Source: Sinobacterium caligoides (GTDB lineage: Bacteria; Pseudomonadota; Gammaproteobacteria; Pseudomonadales; Sinobacteriaceae). From it: a stretch of DNA of 64,000 bases. The translations under genes were made by a program, and so were the position numbers. Of the stretch, positions 7,644 through 16,934 are shown in pieces. How positions within the stretch are numbered: the stretch's first letter is position 1; each line of letters starts with the position of its first letter. Under the pieces are notes generated by a model. That model saw only the letters and a program-made list of their open reading frames with translations. It searched no databases and was not told the origin of the DNA. The DNA lies in assembly GCF_003752585.1 (NCBI RefSeq), contig NZ_RKHR01000009.1:19254-83253 (forward strand), written 5' to 3'.

Positions 7644-9062
7644 ATGGCCGATCAACAGGTAGCAAACCGCAGCATGGGACAAAAGCTTTTATCAACGGTA
7701 GGCGTACCGATGGCGCCGAGTTTGCAGCGCAATGTAAAAGATCAGGCGCAGCCGTTTAGTGGTCAAGTCTATATTGGTGGTACCGAGGCGACGCCGCTTT
7801 TGGCGCCGATGTTGTCGGCCTTGCAAATCACGGGCGCAGAGGCGTTGCAAAGCAACGACAATAGCTCGCCGAATTATCTCGATAGCGGCGCGGCAAAGCT
7901 CAACTATAAGGTCAACAATTTAGCGTTAACGGAGATACCTGCTGAGGGAGTTAAGGCTGCTATTTTTGATGCCAGCGCGATTGATCGCAGCGAGAAACTT
8001 GTCGATGTTTATCATTTTTTCAAACCGCTGATTGGCCACATCACCTCTAACGGGCGTATTGTGCTGCTGGCGAGAACGCCGCAGACCCAGATCTCGCCTC
8101 GTTATCATACTGCCCAACGTGCACTGCAGGGCTTTGTCCGTTCGCTGAGCAAAGAGGTGGGACGTAAAGGTATCACCGTTCAGCTAATCTATGTGCAAGA
8201 GGGAGCGGAGGCCGGCTTGATCGCCCCGTTGCAATTTTTGTTGTCGCCTCGCTCTGCTTATATCAGCGGTCAGATTTTACATATCAATAACCCTCTGGCA
8301 ACTCTGCCCCCCCTGGTTTTGGCGCAGCCGTTAAGTGGCCAAGTCGCCGTTGTTACCGGCGCATCGCGTGGTATTGGCGAGCAGATAGCGCGTAGCTTAG
8401 CTCGCGACGGGGCGAAGGTCATCGGTGTCGATATCCCCCAGGCGCTACCGACGCTAGAGACCGTCATGGCAAGTATTGGTGGCCGCATATTGGCGTCTGA
8501 TATTAGTCGCGATGACGCGCCGCAGGTGATCGCGCGTTATAGCAAAGAGGCTTATGGAAAGGTCGATATTTTGGTGCATAACGCCGGTATTACCCGCGAT
8601 AAAAAACTGCGAAATATGCCGGAAAATTTCTGGTCGTCAACAGTCGATATTAATCTCACTGCGGTCGAGCGAATCACCGAGCATTTATTGCACGAGAAGC
8701 TACTGGGCAAAGGCGGGCGAGTAATCTGTGTCTCGTCGGTCAGCGGTATCGCCGGCAATATGGGGCAGACTAACTACGGTGCATCTAAGGCGGGCATCAT
8801 CGGCTACGTCGAGAGCATGGCGCCGCTACTGAAAGAGTATGGTTGCACCATCAACGCCGTCGCCCCCGGCTTTATTGAGACAGAGATGACTCAGGCAATT
8901 CCCTTTGTAGTGCGTGAGGTCGGCAAGCGCATCAACGCCTTAGGCCAAGCCGGTAAGCCAGAAGACGTGGCGAATACCATCGCCTTCTTCGCCGCACCGG
9001 GTACCGCTATGATGACGGGCAATGTGATCAGGGTCTGCGGCCAAAGCTGGTTGGGCGCGTAG
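7644..9062 (+). CDS. Two-domain 3-ketoacyl reductase, FabG4-like
   Basis: A 472-residue NAD(P)H-dependent short-chain reductase, about twice the length of ordinary FabG. The first half (about 1-225) is a degenerate Rossmann-like domain. The second half is a full SDR domain with GASRGIGEQ for cofactor binding, a NAG motif, and the catalytic Ser-Tyr-Lys set in SSVSG and NYGASK. This matches the 'high molecular weight FabG' class, which reduces 3-ketoacyl-CoA or acyl-ACP. Beside thiolase, MaoC and acyl-CoA dehydrogenase genes it probably serves as the 3-hydroxyacyl-CoA dehydrogenase step of a fatty-acyl pathway. AAAGGGAT supports the ATG start. Confidence 0.9.
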   Translation: MADQQVANRSMGQKLLSTVGVPMAPSLQRNVKDQAQPFSGQVYIGGTEATPLLAPMLSALQITGAEALQSNDNSSPNYLDSGAAKLNYKVNNLALTEIPAEGVKAAIFDASAIDRSEKLVDVYHFFKPLIGHITSNGRIVLLARTPQTQISPRYHTAQRALQGFVRSLSKEVGRKGITVQLIYVQEGAEAGLIAPLQFLLSPRSAYISGQILHINNPLATLPPLVLAQPLSGQVAVVTGASRGIGEQIARSLARDGAKVIGVDIPQALPTLETVMASIGGRILASDISRDDAPQVIARYSKEAYGKVDILVHNAGITRDKKLRNMPENFWSSTVDINLTAVERITEHLLHEKLLGKGGRVICVSSVSGIAGNMGQTNYGASKAGIIGYVESMAPLLKEYGCTINAVAPGFIETEMTQAIPFVVREVGKRINALGQAGKPEDVANTIAFFAAPGTAMMTGNVIRVCGQSWLGA

Positions 9063-9093
9063 AGCGGGTGCCGCTATATTTTCGTCTGCACTG

Positions 9094-10140
9094 CTAGTGC
9101 AGGCGATGTTTTTTGCGGTACTCGATAGGCGTCATTGCCTCCCAGCGTTTAAAAGCGCGATAGAAGGTGCTGGGTTCGGAGAAGCCTGTACGCTGAACGA
9201 TATTGGCAATGCTGTCGTCACTGTGGATAAGTAGCCGTAGCGACAGGGCGTGACGATAATCGTTAAGCAGTTTGCTGTAGCTGGTACCGGCCTCTTCGAG
9301 CTGCTGCTGTAAGCTGGCGGGCGATAGCCTCATCTGCTTCGCGATGGCGCTCAACTGGTGCTCGCCGGTTGAAAGGTTTTTACCGATGTTGTACTCGACA
9401 AGACCGATAAGATCTTGTTTTTGCAAATAACTTAGCTGTGCCTCGGCGCATTGTTCGTGGAACATGATCAGCTCTGGCTGGCTGTGCATAGAGGGGCGTA
9501 GTAGCGACTGGCGAGAATAATAAAGCCTATTTTCAGATTTTTCAAAAGTCACCTGGCAGTTAAAAGCGCGCTGGTAGCGGCAGAGAATATTGTTGCCTAC
9601 GTCACGATCTAGGCGGTGGTAAGCGCCGGGGTTGGCCGCTGGCGAGTGGCAGAGTTCGACGCGCTGTGGCTGTAAAGTCGAATCGCTATTTAATAGCAGC
9701 GCTCTGGCGATGCTTATCAGCGTACAGTCGATCAACTGACTGTTGCTGTCAGCGTAGCGAAAGCTCAAGTAGAAGTAGTCGCCGTCTTCGCCAATCTGGA
9801 TATCCAAGGCGTCGCTAATGAGGCGCTGGTAGTTAATGATGCGCTCAATGCCATCGCGGTAGTTGGCGGCACTGATCAGTAGATATTCGAGTACTAAGCC
9901 TTTAAATACCGGCATATTATCACCGATACTAAGACCGATGTAAGCATCGCCAGAGACGGCTTCGGCAGCCTGCCAAAACGATGATTGGCCCTGATGCGGC
10001 GTGCGCAAGCTGCTGTCGTAAAGCTGCTGGCTAGTAAGATTGCTCCGCCTTAATACTTCATCGGCGTCTAGACCCATAGACTGCATAGATTGATAAGCCA
10101 GGCGTATTAAGGTGCCGGCATCTTTTAGCTGTGTCGTCAT
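9094..10140 (-). CDS. AraC-family regulator with arabinose-binding-type N-terminal domain
   Basis: A 348-residue protein. The first 200 residues match the 'Arabinose_bd' type sensor domain of OruR/ArgR-like AraC regulators (TLIRLAYQSMQSMGLDADEVL at the start is typical). The C-terminal 100 residues contain two helix-turn-helix motifs, ending TGFSEPSTFYRAFKRWEAMTPIEYR. A strong AGGAGGGAG ribosome binding site precedes the ATG. It sits between the fabG-like gene and the divergent MaoC gene and is the obvious candidate regulator of the acyl-CoA cluster. Regulators of this type often respond to a fatty acid or amino acid. Confidence 0.9.
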   Translation of the reverse strand: MTTQLKDAGTLIRLAYQSMQSMGLDADEVLRRSNLTSQQLYDSSLRTPHQGQSSFWQAAEAVSGDAYIGLSIGDNMPVFKGLVLEYLLISAANYRDGIERIINYQRLISDALDIQIGEDGDYFYLSFRYADSNSQLIDCTLISIARALLLNSDSTLQPQRVELCHSPAANPGAYHRLDRDVGNNILCRYQRAFNCQVTFEKSENRLYYSRQSLLRPSMHSQPELIMFHEQCAEAQLSYLQKQDLIGLVEYNIGKNLSTGEHQLSAIAKQMRLSPASLQQQLEEAGTSYSKLLNDYRHALSLRLLIHSDDSIANIVQRTGFSEPSTFYRAFKRWEAMTPIEYRKKHRLH

Positions 10141-10310
10141 GCTCCCTCCTTTTTTTATTGCTAGTCATAATACCAATAAGCCGGTGATAGCGGCGGTCGA
10201 ATACGTTTGTTTGTAGAGGGATTGACCGAGGAGCGGCGAATAATAAATTCTCAACCAATTTTATTGTTACGGTTGTCGGTTACCGTAATACTCTACTCAA
10301 TAACAACAGG

Positions 10311-11258
10311 ATGAGCAGCGTGCAATTCACTTACCGGCGACAACCTGTCATGGCCTTGGTTTATTTAAAAGCCGTTTTAAAAAAACGACAAAAGCGCTAT
10401 CAGCTAGGTGATGCCTTGCCAGTCATCGAACTGCAACAACAGCCGATGGCGGTAAAGCAGCAAGCGCTGGCCCGCTATCGTAAGCTATGCAATATCCCTA
10501 GATCTGATCAGCTGCCGTTATTATATCCGCAGATCATGGCCTTTCCGCTGCAGATGGCGGTATTAACGGCGAGGGATTTCCCCCTAGCGGTGCTGGGTTT
10601 GGTTCATGTTGAGAACGAGGCGCAGTGGATGAAACCCCCTGTTGCCGCCGCAGGTTGTGTATTGGCATTTAAGTGCAAGCTTGGCAAGTTATCAAATACG
10701 GCTAAGGGGATTCACTTTGCGATAGAAACCGAAGCTTATGACGACGATGGTTTAGTCTGGCGCAGCACGATGACGCTGCTTTACCGTTGCAAGGTAGGTT
10801 CAACTATGATGCCGAGAGAGGCCGCCGGGCTGACAGACAGCAAAGAAACGGAGATTGATAATAAGATCGAAACTTGGCTGCTAAAACCTGCTATGGCGAG
10901 GCGTTACGCGCTGTTGAGTAGAGACCTTAATCCGATCCATTTATTTGATATCAGCGCCAAATTATTTTCGTTTAAACAGCAAATCATGCACGGCATGTAC
11001 GTTGCAGCCAGAAGCTCGGCGGCGCTGATGAGCGATGCTGATGGCGGCCGGTGTCGTATTCGTCATCAATTTAAAAAGCCGTTGATGTTACCCGCCAAGG
11101 TTAAGCTGTTTTCGGTTAAGCAGGGTTCTGATTCTGCACTGCCGCGATTAGAGCTTTGGAATAAAGACGTAAATCAACTTCACCTGGTGACCGAGATGCT
11201 TACGGCCGACGTCGTTAGGGCGCCCGCTAGCGAGCCTAACAAGATCGTGACCGCCTGA
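10311..11258 (+). CDS. MaoC-like hot-dog dehydratase
   Basis: A 315-residue protein. The C-terminal half carries the R-hydratase pattern: LLSRDLNPIHLFDISAKLF, then QIMHGMYVA, which supplies the Asp and His of the enoyl-CoA hydratase active site. The N-terminal half probably folds as a second, inactive hot-dog domain, as in other long MaoC proteins. It would hydrate trans-2-enoyl-CoA to (R)-3-hydroxyacyl-CoA, which the adjacent FabG-type enzyme could oxidise. It lies 102 bases ahead of the acyl-CoA dehydrogenase gene on the same strand and is divergent from the AraC regulator. Confidence 0.85.
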   Translation: MSSVQFTYRRQPVMALVYLKAVLKKRQKRYQLGDALPVIELQQQPMAVKQQALARYRKLCNIPRSDQLPLLYPQIMAFPLQMAVLTARDFPLAVLGLVHVENEAQWMKPPVAAAGCVLAFKCKLGKLSNTAKGIHFAIETEAYDDDGLVWRSTMTLLYRCKVGSTMMPREAAGLTDSKETEIDNKIETWLLKPAMARRYALLSRDLNPIHLFDISAKLFSFKQQIMHGMYVAARSSAALMSDADGGRCRIRHQFKKPLMLPAKVKLFSVKQGSDSALPRLELWNKDVNQLHLVTEMLTADVVRAPASEPNKIVTA

Positions 11259-11360
11259 TTAACGACGTTAATAAATACTCGACGATATAATAAAACGTCG
11301 AGATTAAAAAAATATAAGATGACACTGGCATCGCATAATGCCGCTGCAAAGGAAGCTACT

Positions 11361-13187
11361 GTGAAAGTATTTAAATCGCCGATAAAAGACATTCAATTTG
11401 TCACCCAACAAGTATTCGATATTGATGCGCACTATAAGACGATACCACAGGGGGCGGAAGCGACGCCGGAAATGGTGGCGGCGATTAGTCAAGAGTGTGC
11501 CAAGTTCTCCGAGAACGTTTTATTCCCCCTTAACCAGTCGGGCGATGCAGAGGGCTGTAGCTTTAAAGATGGTCAGGTAACGACGCCGGCGGGGTTTAAG
11601 GAGGCCTATCAGCAGTGGGTCGATAACGGCTGGCAGGGCTTGTCGCATCCCGAGGAATATGGCGGTCAGGGTTTACCGTTATCGCTAGGGGTAATTAAGT
11701 CGGAGATCGTCGGCACTGCCAACTGGTCGTTCGGTATGTATCCTGGGCTGAGCCTGGGGGCGATGAATACGCTGATTGAGCATGGCACGGAAGAGCAGAA
11801 GCGTGGCTATCTCAGTAAGTTGGTAGAGGGGAGCTGGACTGGCACAATGTGTCTAACCGAGTCTAACTGTGGCTCTGATCTCGGGCAGATGAAGTCGAAG
11901 GCCGTTCCGAGCGACGACGGTAGTTATCGCATCACCGGCAGTAAGATTTTTATCTCCTCAGGTGAACACGACTTGGCCGAGAATATTGTTCATATCGTAT
12001 TGGCGAGGATTGAGGGCGAGACTGCAGGCACTAAGGGTATCTCTCTCTTTATCGTGCCGAAGATTTTACCCAACGACGATTTATCGCTTGGCGAGGCCAA
12101 TCAGGTTAGTTGTGGCTCGATCGAGCACAAGATGGGCATCAACGGTTCGGCGACTTGTACGATGAACTTTGATGGCTCTAAAGGCTTCCTGCTGGGCGAG
12201 AAAAACAAGGGCGTCAATGCCATGTTTACCTTTATGAATACCGCCAGAATAGGTACGGCGATTCAGGGTATTGGCGCGGCCGAGCTGGCTTTTCAAAATT
12301 CGTTAGCCTACGCCAAAGAGCGTCGCTCGATGCGCACTTTAGGTGGCCCGGTAGAGCCTCAACAGGCCGCTGACAGTATTATTCACCACCCCGATGTGCG
12401 CCGCATGTTGTTAAAGCAAAAGGCAATCGCCGGTGCTGGGCGGGCGATGTTGTACGATGCGGCGATGATCGCCGACAAGATGATGGCGGCAACCGACGAT
12501 AAAGAGCGAGAGGCGGTTGACTCTGAGCTCGGCTTTATCACGCCGATATTGAAGGGCTTCTTTACCGAGATGGGTATCGAGGCGGCCAACGAGGGGATGC
12601 AGGTCTTCGGCGGCCACGGTTATATCAAAGAGTGGGGGATGGAGCAGATTAGTCGTGATGTACGCATTGCAACGCTATACGAAGGAACGACGGGTATTCA
12701 GGGCCTCGATTTGCTGGGTCGTAAAGTGATTCTCGATAAATTTAAACAGTACGGTGCCGTTAATAAGCGGATTTTAAACTTGTATAAACGCAGCCTAGCG
12801 AGCCCGCATCGCTGGCAGATGATGAAGTTTATCGGCCCGCTAATGGGCTATCAGTTACGCTGGCAGAGAATGTTGCTGTCGATATTGCTGGCGGCGCGTA
12901 AAGACCGCGATGCCGTTGGCGCTGCGACCCACGACTTTTTGATGTTTAGCGGCTATCTGATGTCGGCTTATTACTGGGCGTTGATGGCGTTGACGGCCTT
13001 CGAGAAGCTGGCGCAGAAAAAGTCTGACAGTGCAGATTTAGGTGACGACTTCTACCAATCTAAAATACAGACTGCCGAGTTTTACTATGCCCGTATGTTA
13101 CCGAGGGCCAAGTCTCACAGTGAAATCGTTAGGGCGAAGCTGTCCAGCTTAACAGCGATGGCAGAGAAGGACTTCTGTCTAGAATAA
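11361..13187 (+). CDS. Acyl-CoA dehydrogenase, long form
   Basis: A 608-residue flavoprotein dehydrogenase. I start it at GTG 11361 because AAAGGAAG (11348-11354) precedes it and family members begin close to 'KSPIKDIQFV'. An ATG at 11319 would add 14 residues. Family signatures visible are MCLTESNCGSDLGQMK (FAD/substrate motif), GSKIFISSGEHD, VFGGHGYIKEWGMEQ, and the catalytic Glu in YEGTTGIQG. The extra C-terminal region of about 150 residues is normal for the 600-residue subclass. It would catalyse the first step of acyl-CoA oxidation; electrons go to ETF. A terminator follows at once, so the operon ends here. Confidence 0.93.
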   Translation: MKVFKSPIKDIQFVTQQVFDIDAHYKTIPQGAEATPEMVAAISQECAKFSENVLFPLNQSGDAEGCSFKDGQVTTPAGFKEAYQQWVDNGWQGLSHPEEYGGQGLPLSLGVIKSEIVGTANWSFGMYPGLSLGAMNTLIEHGTEEQKRGYLSKLVEGSWTGTMCLTESNCGSDLGQMKSKAVPSDDGSYRITGSKIFISSGEHDLAENIVHIVLARIEGETAGTKGISLFIVPKILPNDDLSLGEANQVSCGSIEHKMGINGSATCTMNFDGSKGFLLGEKNKGVNAMFTFMNTARIGTAIQGIGAAELAFQNSLAYAKERRSMRTLGGPVEPQQAADSIIHHPDVRRMLLKQKAIAGAGRAMLYDAAMIADKMMAATDDKEREAVDSELGFITPILKGFFTEMGIEAANEGMQVFGGHGYIKEWGMEQISRDVRIATLYEGTTGIQGLDLLGRKVILDKFKQYGAVNKRILNLYKRSLASPHRWQMMKFIGPLMGYQLRWQRMLLSILLAARKDRDAVGAATHDFLMFSGYLMSAYYWALMALTAFEKLAQKKSDSADLGDDFYQSKIQTAEFYYARMLPRAKSHSEIVRAKLSSLTAMAEKDFCLE

Positions 13188-13191
13188 CCAC

Positions 13192-13218
13192 AAAAAAGGC
13201 GCCCAAGGCGCCTTTTTA
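13192..13218. terminator. Bidirectional intrinsic terminator
   Basis: An A-run, GGCGCC, loop CAA, GGCGCC and a T-run form a symmetrical hairpin between the convergent acyl-CoA dehydrogenase (+) and ybiT (-) genes, able to stop transcription from both sides. Confidence 0.85.
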
Positions 13219-13246
13219 TTGCTTAGCAGCAAACGACATGAACGTT

Positions 13247-14851
13247 TTAAGCGACCGCCTGTACTTCCTTTTGGCTGTCTAAGTACTCGTCGTAGGTGCC
13301 CTGGAAGTCGATGACCTCCTTGTCTTTAATCTCGAGCACTCGCGTCGCCAAAGAGGAGACGAACTCACGGTCGTGGCTGACAAAGATCAGCGTACCATCG
13401 TAGTTTTTCAGTGCGATGTTAAGCGCATCAATGGCCTCGAGATCCAAGTGGTTGGTCGGCTCGTCCATCACCAAGACGTTGGTGTTCATCATCATCAGCT
13501 TACCAAACAGTAGGCGGTTCTTTTCACCACCCGAGCACACCCGTGCCTTCTTATTGGCATCGTCTTCGGTGAATAGCAGACGACCGAGCATGCCGCGTAC
13601 GGCGAGGTCATCGTGTTTGGGGGTACGCCACTGGCTCATCCAGTCGAACAGATTCAAGTCACAGTCGAAGTCCGCTGTGCTGTCCTGAGGACAGTAACCC
13701 ACTTGTGCGTTCTCCGCCCACTTAATATCACCACTGTTCGGCTGCAGCTCATCCATCAAACAACGCAGGAAGGTACTTTTACCGGCACCGTTCTCACCGA
13801 TAATCGCCAGTTTGGCACCCGCTTCCAAGATCATGTTGCCGTTACTGAACAGGGTTTCGCCGTCAAAACCGTGCGAGAGCTCTTCCAACACGAGCGCCTG
13901 GCGGTGTAATTTTTTATCCTGTTTCATGCTGATTGACGGCGTCATTCGGCTGGATGACTTCACATCATCAAGCTTAATCTTATCCATCTTTTTCGCGCGA
14001 GAGCTAGCCTGCTTAGCCTTGGAAGCATTGGCACCGAAGCGATTAACAAAAGCCTGTAGCTCGTCGATTTCAGCGCTCTTTTTTGCGTTCTCGAGTAGCA
14101 GCTGTGAGCGGATCAACTCGGACGCCTCAATAAACGCCTCGTAGTTACCCGGGTAGATACGCAGCTCACCGTAATCGATATCCGCCATATGGGTACATAC
14201 GCTGTTTAAGAAGTGGCGATCGTGCGAGATGATAATCATCGTCGACTTACGCTGGTTCAACACTTCAGCTAACCAGTTGATGGTATGAATATCCAAGTTG
14301 TTGGTCGGCTCATCAAGCAGCAGGATGTCTGGGTTGGCAAACAAGGCCTGCGCTAGCAATACACGCACCTTGTGGCCCGGAGCGACTTGGCTCATCAGGC
14401 CGAAGTGAAACTCCTCATCAATGCCCGCCTCGAGCAGGATGTCACCTGCGCGGCTCTCAGCGCTATAACCGTCCATCTCAGCGAATTCTACTTCGAGCTC
14501 AGCCACCTTCATACCATCGGCTTCGCTCATCTCGGGCAGGCTGTAAATGCGCTCACGCTCGGCCTTCACCTTCCACAGCTCGACATCGCCCATGATGACG
14601 GTATCGACAACGCTGTATTCTTCGAAGGCGAACTGGTCCTGGCTCAGAGTACCGACCTTAAAGCCCGGGGTGATAGAGAAGTTACCCGAGGTTGGCGCGA
14701 GCTCACCACTGAGGATCTTCATGAAGGTTGACTTGCCACAGCCGTTCGCGCCAATCAGGCCGTAGCGATTACCGCCACCAAATTGAGCGGAGATATTTTC
14801 GAACAGGGGCTCGGCGCCAAACTGCATGGTGATGTTTGCGGTAGTAATCAA
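13247..14851 (-). CDS. ybiT: ABC-F ribosome-associated ATPase YbiT
   Basis: A cytoplasmic ABC-F protein of 534 residues from the TTG start at 14851; E. coli YbiT has 530 and begins at the equivalent place ([11 protein letters not shown]). The longer frame to 14920 reads through a terminator hairpin and is not believable. Two ATPase domains are seen: Walker [10 protein letters not shown] and GENGAGKST, Walker [12 protein letters not shown] and [11 protein letters not shown], signature SGGEKNR in the second half. No membrane segments are present. ABC-F proteins bind the ribosomal E site and ease stalled translation; YbiT's precise role is less defined. Its leader carries an intrinsic terminator, which suggests attenuation. 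Confidence 0.92.
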   Translation of the reverse strand: MITTANITMQFGAEPLFENISAQFGGGNRYGLIGANGCGKSTFMKILSGELAPTSGNFSITPGFKVGTLSQDQFAFEEYSVVDTVIMGDVELWKVKAERERIYSLPEMSEADGMKVAELEVEFAEMDGYSAESRAGDILLEAGIDEEFHFGLMSQVAPGHKVRVLLAQALFANPDILLLDEPTNNLDIHTINWLAEVLNQRKSTMIIISHDRHFLNSVCTHMADIDYGELRIYPGNYEAFIEASELIRSQLLLENAKKSAEIDELQAFVNRFGANASKAKQASSRAKKMDKIKLDDVKSSSRMTPSISMKQDKKLHRQALVLEELSHGFDGETLFSNGNMILEAGAKLAIIGENGAGKSTFLRCLMDELQPNSGDIKWAENAQVGYCPQDSTADFDCDLNLFDWMSQWRTPKHDDLAVRGMLGRLLFTEDDANKKARVCSGGEKNRLLFGKLMMMNTNVLVMDEPTNHLDLEAIDALNIALKNYDGTLIFVSHDREFVSSLATRVLEIKDKEVIDFQGTYDEYLDSQKEVQAVA

Positions 14852-14867
14852 AAGACGTATTCCTAGG

Positions 14868-14902
14868 GCAAAAAATAAGCCGCTAATGCGTAGCGGCTTA
14901 TT
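14868..14902 (-). terminator. Intrinsic terminator in the ybiT leader (candidate attenuator)
   Basis: On the minus strand a perfect 12-bp stem (arms 14891-14902 and 14874-14885, loop 14886-14890) is followed by a U-run, ending about 16 bases before the ybiT start codon. The U-run lies on the ybiT-coding side, so it would stop ybiT's own transcript. No minus-strand gene lies upstream that it could serve. A second GC-rich imperfect hairpin lies about 40 bases further upstream (about 14939-14957). Confidence 0.7.
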
Positions 14903-15214
14903 ACGAATAAGGTAGACCAACAGCGGCGAGTAGAAGCTAACGGCGCGAAGGCGCGTTAATCAAGAGCGGCAAATACGGTGTACATAAGGCCGCGTACTAT
15001 AGAGGGTTAGTCGCTGAATGTCGAGGAGAATTGATCATAAAACAGTCAGCACTGAAAGGTCGATTGACGCTAACGGGTGACTCGTAGCCATCACTTATTG
15101 CTCAGCGATAACTCTCATGATCCAGCCAACCGTTTTGATTCACAAAGCCATAGTGCGGCCGCCAACGAACCGCTATAATCGATCGTTAAATCCAATTCGA
15201 TTTGAGTAAGTTAC
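14903..15214. other. ybiT promoter region and upstream of the CMD gene
   Basis: About 310 non-coding bases between divergent genes. It should hold the ybiT promoter (leftward) and the promoter of the carboxymuconolactone decarboxylase-like gene (rightward). No open frame of note is present. Confidence 0.35.
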
Positions 15215-15595
15215 ATGGAAAGTGAGAAGTATAAGCAAGGAATGAACGTCCGCCGTGAAGTGTTAGGCGATGAATATGTCGATAGGGCGATTGATGCTGC
15301 AACCGACTTCAATAAACCGCTGCAAGATTTAGTCACAGAGAACTGCTGGGGGGAAATCTGGGCTAACGACGCCCTCCCCAAACAAACCAGAAGCCTTATT
15401 ACCATCGCAACGCTCGCCGCGCTCAAGGCTCCCACTGAACTAAAGGCTCACGTCAGGGGGGCGCTACGTAACGGCTGCTCTGCCCAAGAGATTCAGGCAG
15501 TGCTGCTTCAAGCTACCGTCTACTGCGGTGTTCCAGCCGGAATTGAGGCTTTTCGTGCCGCTAAGGAAGCCATCGAAGAGTGGCAGAAAGGCTAG
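15215..15595 (+). CDS. Carboxymuconolactone decarboxylase family protein, PcaC-like
   Basis: A 126-residue, all-helical protein matching 4-carboxymuconolactone decarboxylase (PcaC) in length and in its pattern: RREVLGDEYVDRA near the start, then LPKQTRSLITIATLAAL and ELKAHVRGALRNGCS, and YCGVPAGIEAFRAA. PcaC decarboxylates gamma-carboxymuconolactone in protocatechuate degradation, but no other pca gene is visible here. The protein lacks the CxxC of AhpD-type peroxidases of the same superfamily, so a lactone decarboxylase or related activity is more likely than antioxidant function. It stands alone between ybiT and the exporter gene. Confidence 0.85.
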   Translation: MESEKYKQGMNVRREVLGDEYVDRAIDAATDFNKPLQDLVTENCWGEIWANDALPKQTRSLITIATLAALKAPTELKAHVRGALRNGCSAQEIQAVLLQATVYCGVPAGIEAFRAAKEAIEEWQKG

Positions 15596-15819
15596 CTCCC
15601 CTCCCCCTTTATTCTGACGCCGTTAGCTCAATAGACCATCGCTGACTGCGGCGGCAGTTTTAACGGCTCAAGCATCGCTAAACTAACTGCTGGTATACAA
15701 AGAACAATCAATCACTTCAACACGGCTGCCGGCTCCCCGTTAAAACCTGCTTTCGCAGGCGCCAACAGATTGCTATAAACCCCTACAACATCTTTCACTC
15801 AATGTGCTGCCCACTTTGG

Positions 15820-15825
15820 TATAAT
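15820..15825 (+). promoter_or_regulatory. Consensus -10 element ahead of the DMT exporter gene
   Basis: A perfect TATAAT lies 64 bases before the start codon of the EamA gene. No good -35 is found at 16-18 bases; a weak TTTCAC lies too far upstream. Treat as a probable promoter with a poor -35. Confidence 0.35.
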
Positions 15826-15888
15826 GCCCGCCTCTTTCACGCTATATACATAACTTCACCTATATCCATAGGGAGTTAGTAGGTTATT

Positions 15889-16785
15889 ATGCTCAACAAT
15901 TTTATCACCAATATTCCTCTCAGCATCCGCTACATGCTGATGTCGGCCCTTGCCTTTGCCCTAATGACCAGCTGCGTTAAGCTCGTTCATACCTACGGCA
16001 TCCCAGTTTTTGAAATCGTCGCAGCGAGAGCCATTGTGTCGTTATTTATTAGCTATATCGATGTCAAAAGAAAGGGGATTTCACCACTAGGGAATAATAG
16101 AAAGCTCTTACTGGCCAGGGGCATAGCGGGATCGTTAGCGCTGATCTGTGTGTATTACGCCGTTTCCACACTACCGTTAGCCGAGGCAACCATCCTGCAG
16201 TACCTCAACCCGGTGTTTACGGCGATCTTAGCCGTGCTCTTTCTCAAGGAGAGGATCAAGCTATCGACAATCATTTGTATCGTTTGCTGTATTGTCGGCT
16301 TACTGTTCATTGTTGCCCCTGGCTTCACCTTCGATCACACAGAAAGCCTCCCCTTGCTTAGTGTCACCGCCGCCCTACTCGGTGCCTTCGGCAGTGGCAT
16401 CGCCTATGTGATCGTCAAACAGCTGAGCGTCACCGAAGATAGCTCTGTCATTGTGCTTTACTTCCCGCTTATCGCCCTGCCCTTGTCCATTATTCTATTG
16501 GGCCATAACTTTGTCATGCCAAATCATGAGGCACTGCTGTTACTACTGTTTGTGGGCCTCTTTACCCAGGTCGGCCAAGTGGGACTGACCAAGGCCATGC
16601 AAACTGAAGACGCTAGCAAGACCATGGCCTATGCCTATATACAGGTTGTCTTCTCTATTATCCTTGGCTGGTTGGTGTTCAGTGAAATCCCATCACTATG
16701 GACCTGGATCGGCGGCACACTCATTATTTCCGGGGCTATCATCAATGTGGTTGGCAGCAGGAAAGGTAAGTTAAAAGCAGCATAG
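15889..16785 (+). CDS. EamA/DMT-family transporter
   Basis: A 298-residue inner-membrane protein with about ten hydrophobic helices in two repeated EamA halves (about 10-140 and 155-290). The LAEATILQYLNPVFTAILAVL segment closing the first repeat is typical of drug/metabolite exporters (RhaT/YdcZ-like). The family exports amino acids, nucleosides or other small molecules, but the substrate cannot be told from sequence. TAGGGAGTTAG ahead of the ATG supplies the ribosome binding site. The gene has its own -10 element and its own terminator, so it is a single-gene unit. Confidence 0.88.
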   Translation: MLNNFITNIPLSIRYMLMSALAFALMTSCVKLVHTYGIPVFEIVAARAIVSLFISYIDVKRKGISPLGNNRKLLLARGIAGSLALICVYYAVSTLPLAEATILQYLNPVFTAILAVLFLKERIKLSTIICIVCCIVGLLFIVAPGFTFDHTESLPLLSVTAALLGAFGSGIAYVIVKQLSVTEDSSVIVLYFPLIALPLSIILLGHNFVMPNHEALLLLLFVGLFTQVGQVGLTKAMQTEDASKTMAYAYIQVVFSIILGWLVFSEIPSLWTWIGGTLIISGAIINVVGSRKGKLKAA

Positions 16786-16810
16786 CGGCAGTACTTTATT
16801 CAACATATAA

Positions 16811-16843
16811 AAAAACCCCAGCGGCATCGCCTCTGGGGTTTTA
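16811..16843 (+). terminator. Intrinsic terminator after the DMT gene
   Basis: AACCCCAG (16814-16821), a loop, CTGGGGTT (16833-16840) and a T-run, with A-residues on the other side. It can also act on the convergent phytase gene. Confidence 0.75.
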
Positions 16844-16894
16844 ACACCTCTGGGTTTTAACGCCTCTGGGTTTTAACGCCTCAGTGGTTTAACA
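16830..16894. repeat. Four tandem 16-bp repeats of a terminator arm
   Basis: The right arm of the terminator is repeated: CCTCTGGGGTTTTAACA (16830-16846), two perfect copies of CCTCTGGGTTTTAACG (16847-16862 and 16863-16878) and a decayed copy CCTCAGTGGTTTAACA (16879-16894). The extra arms could pair in turn with the single left arm. Confidence 0.8.
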
Positions 16895-16934
16895 ACAGTC
16901 AATTACATTTAAATTTACGCTTTCAATACACCGA

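Noticed and set aside
13413..14144. Several plus-strand frames opposite ybiT
   Set aside because: Shadows of a well supported ABC-F gene; no start signals or domains.
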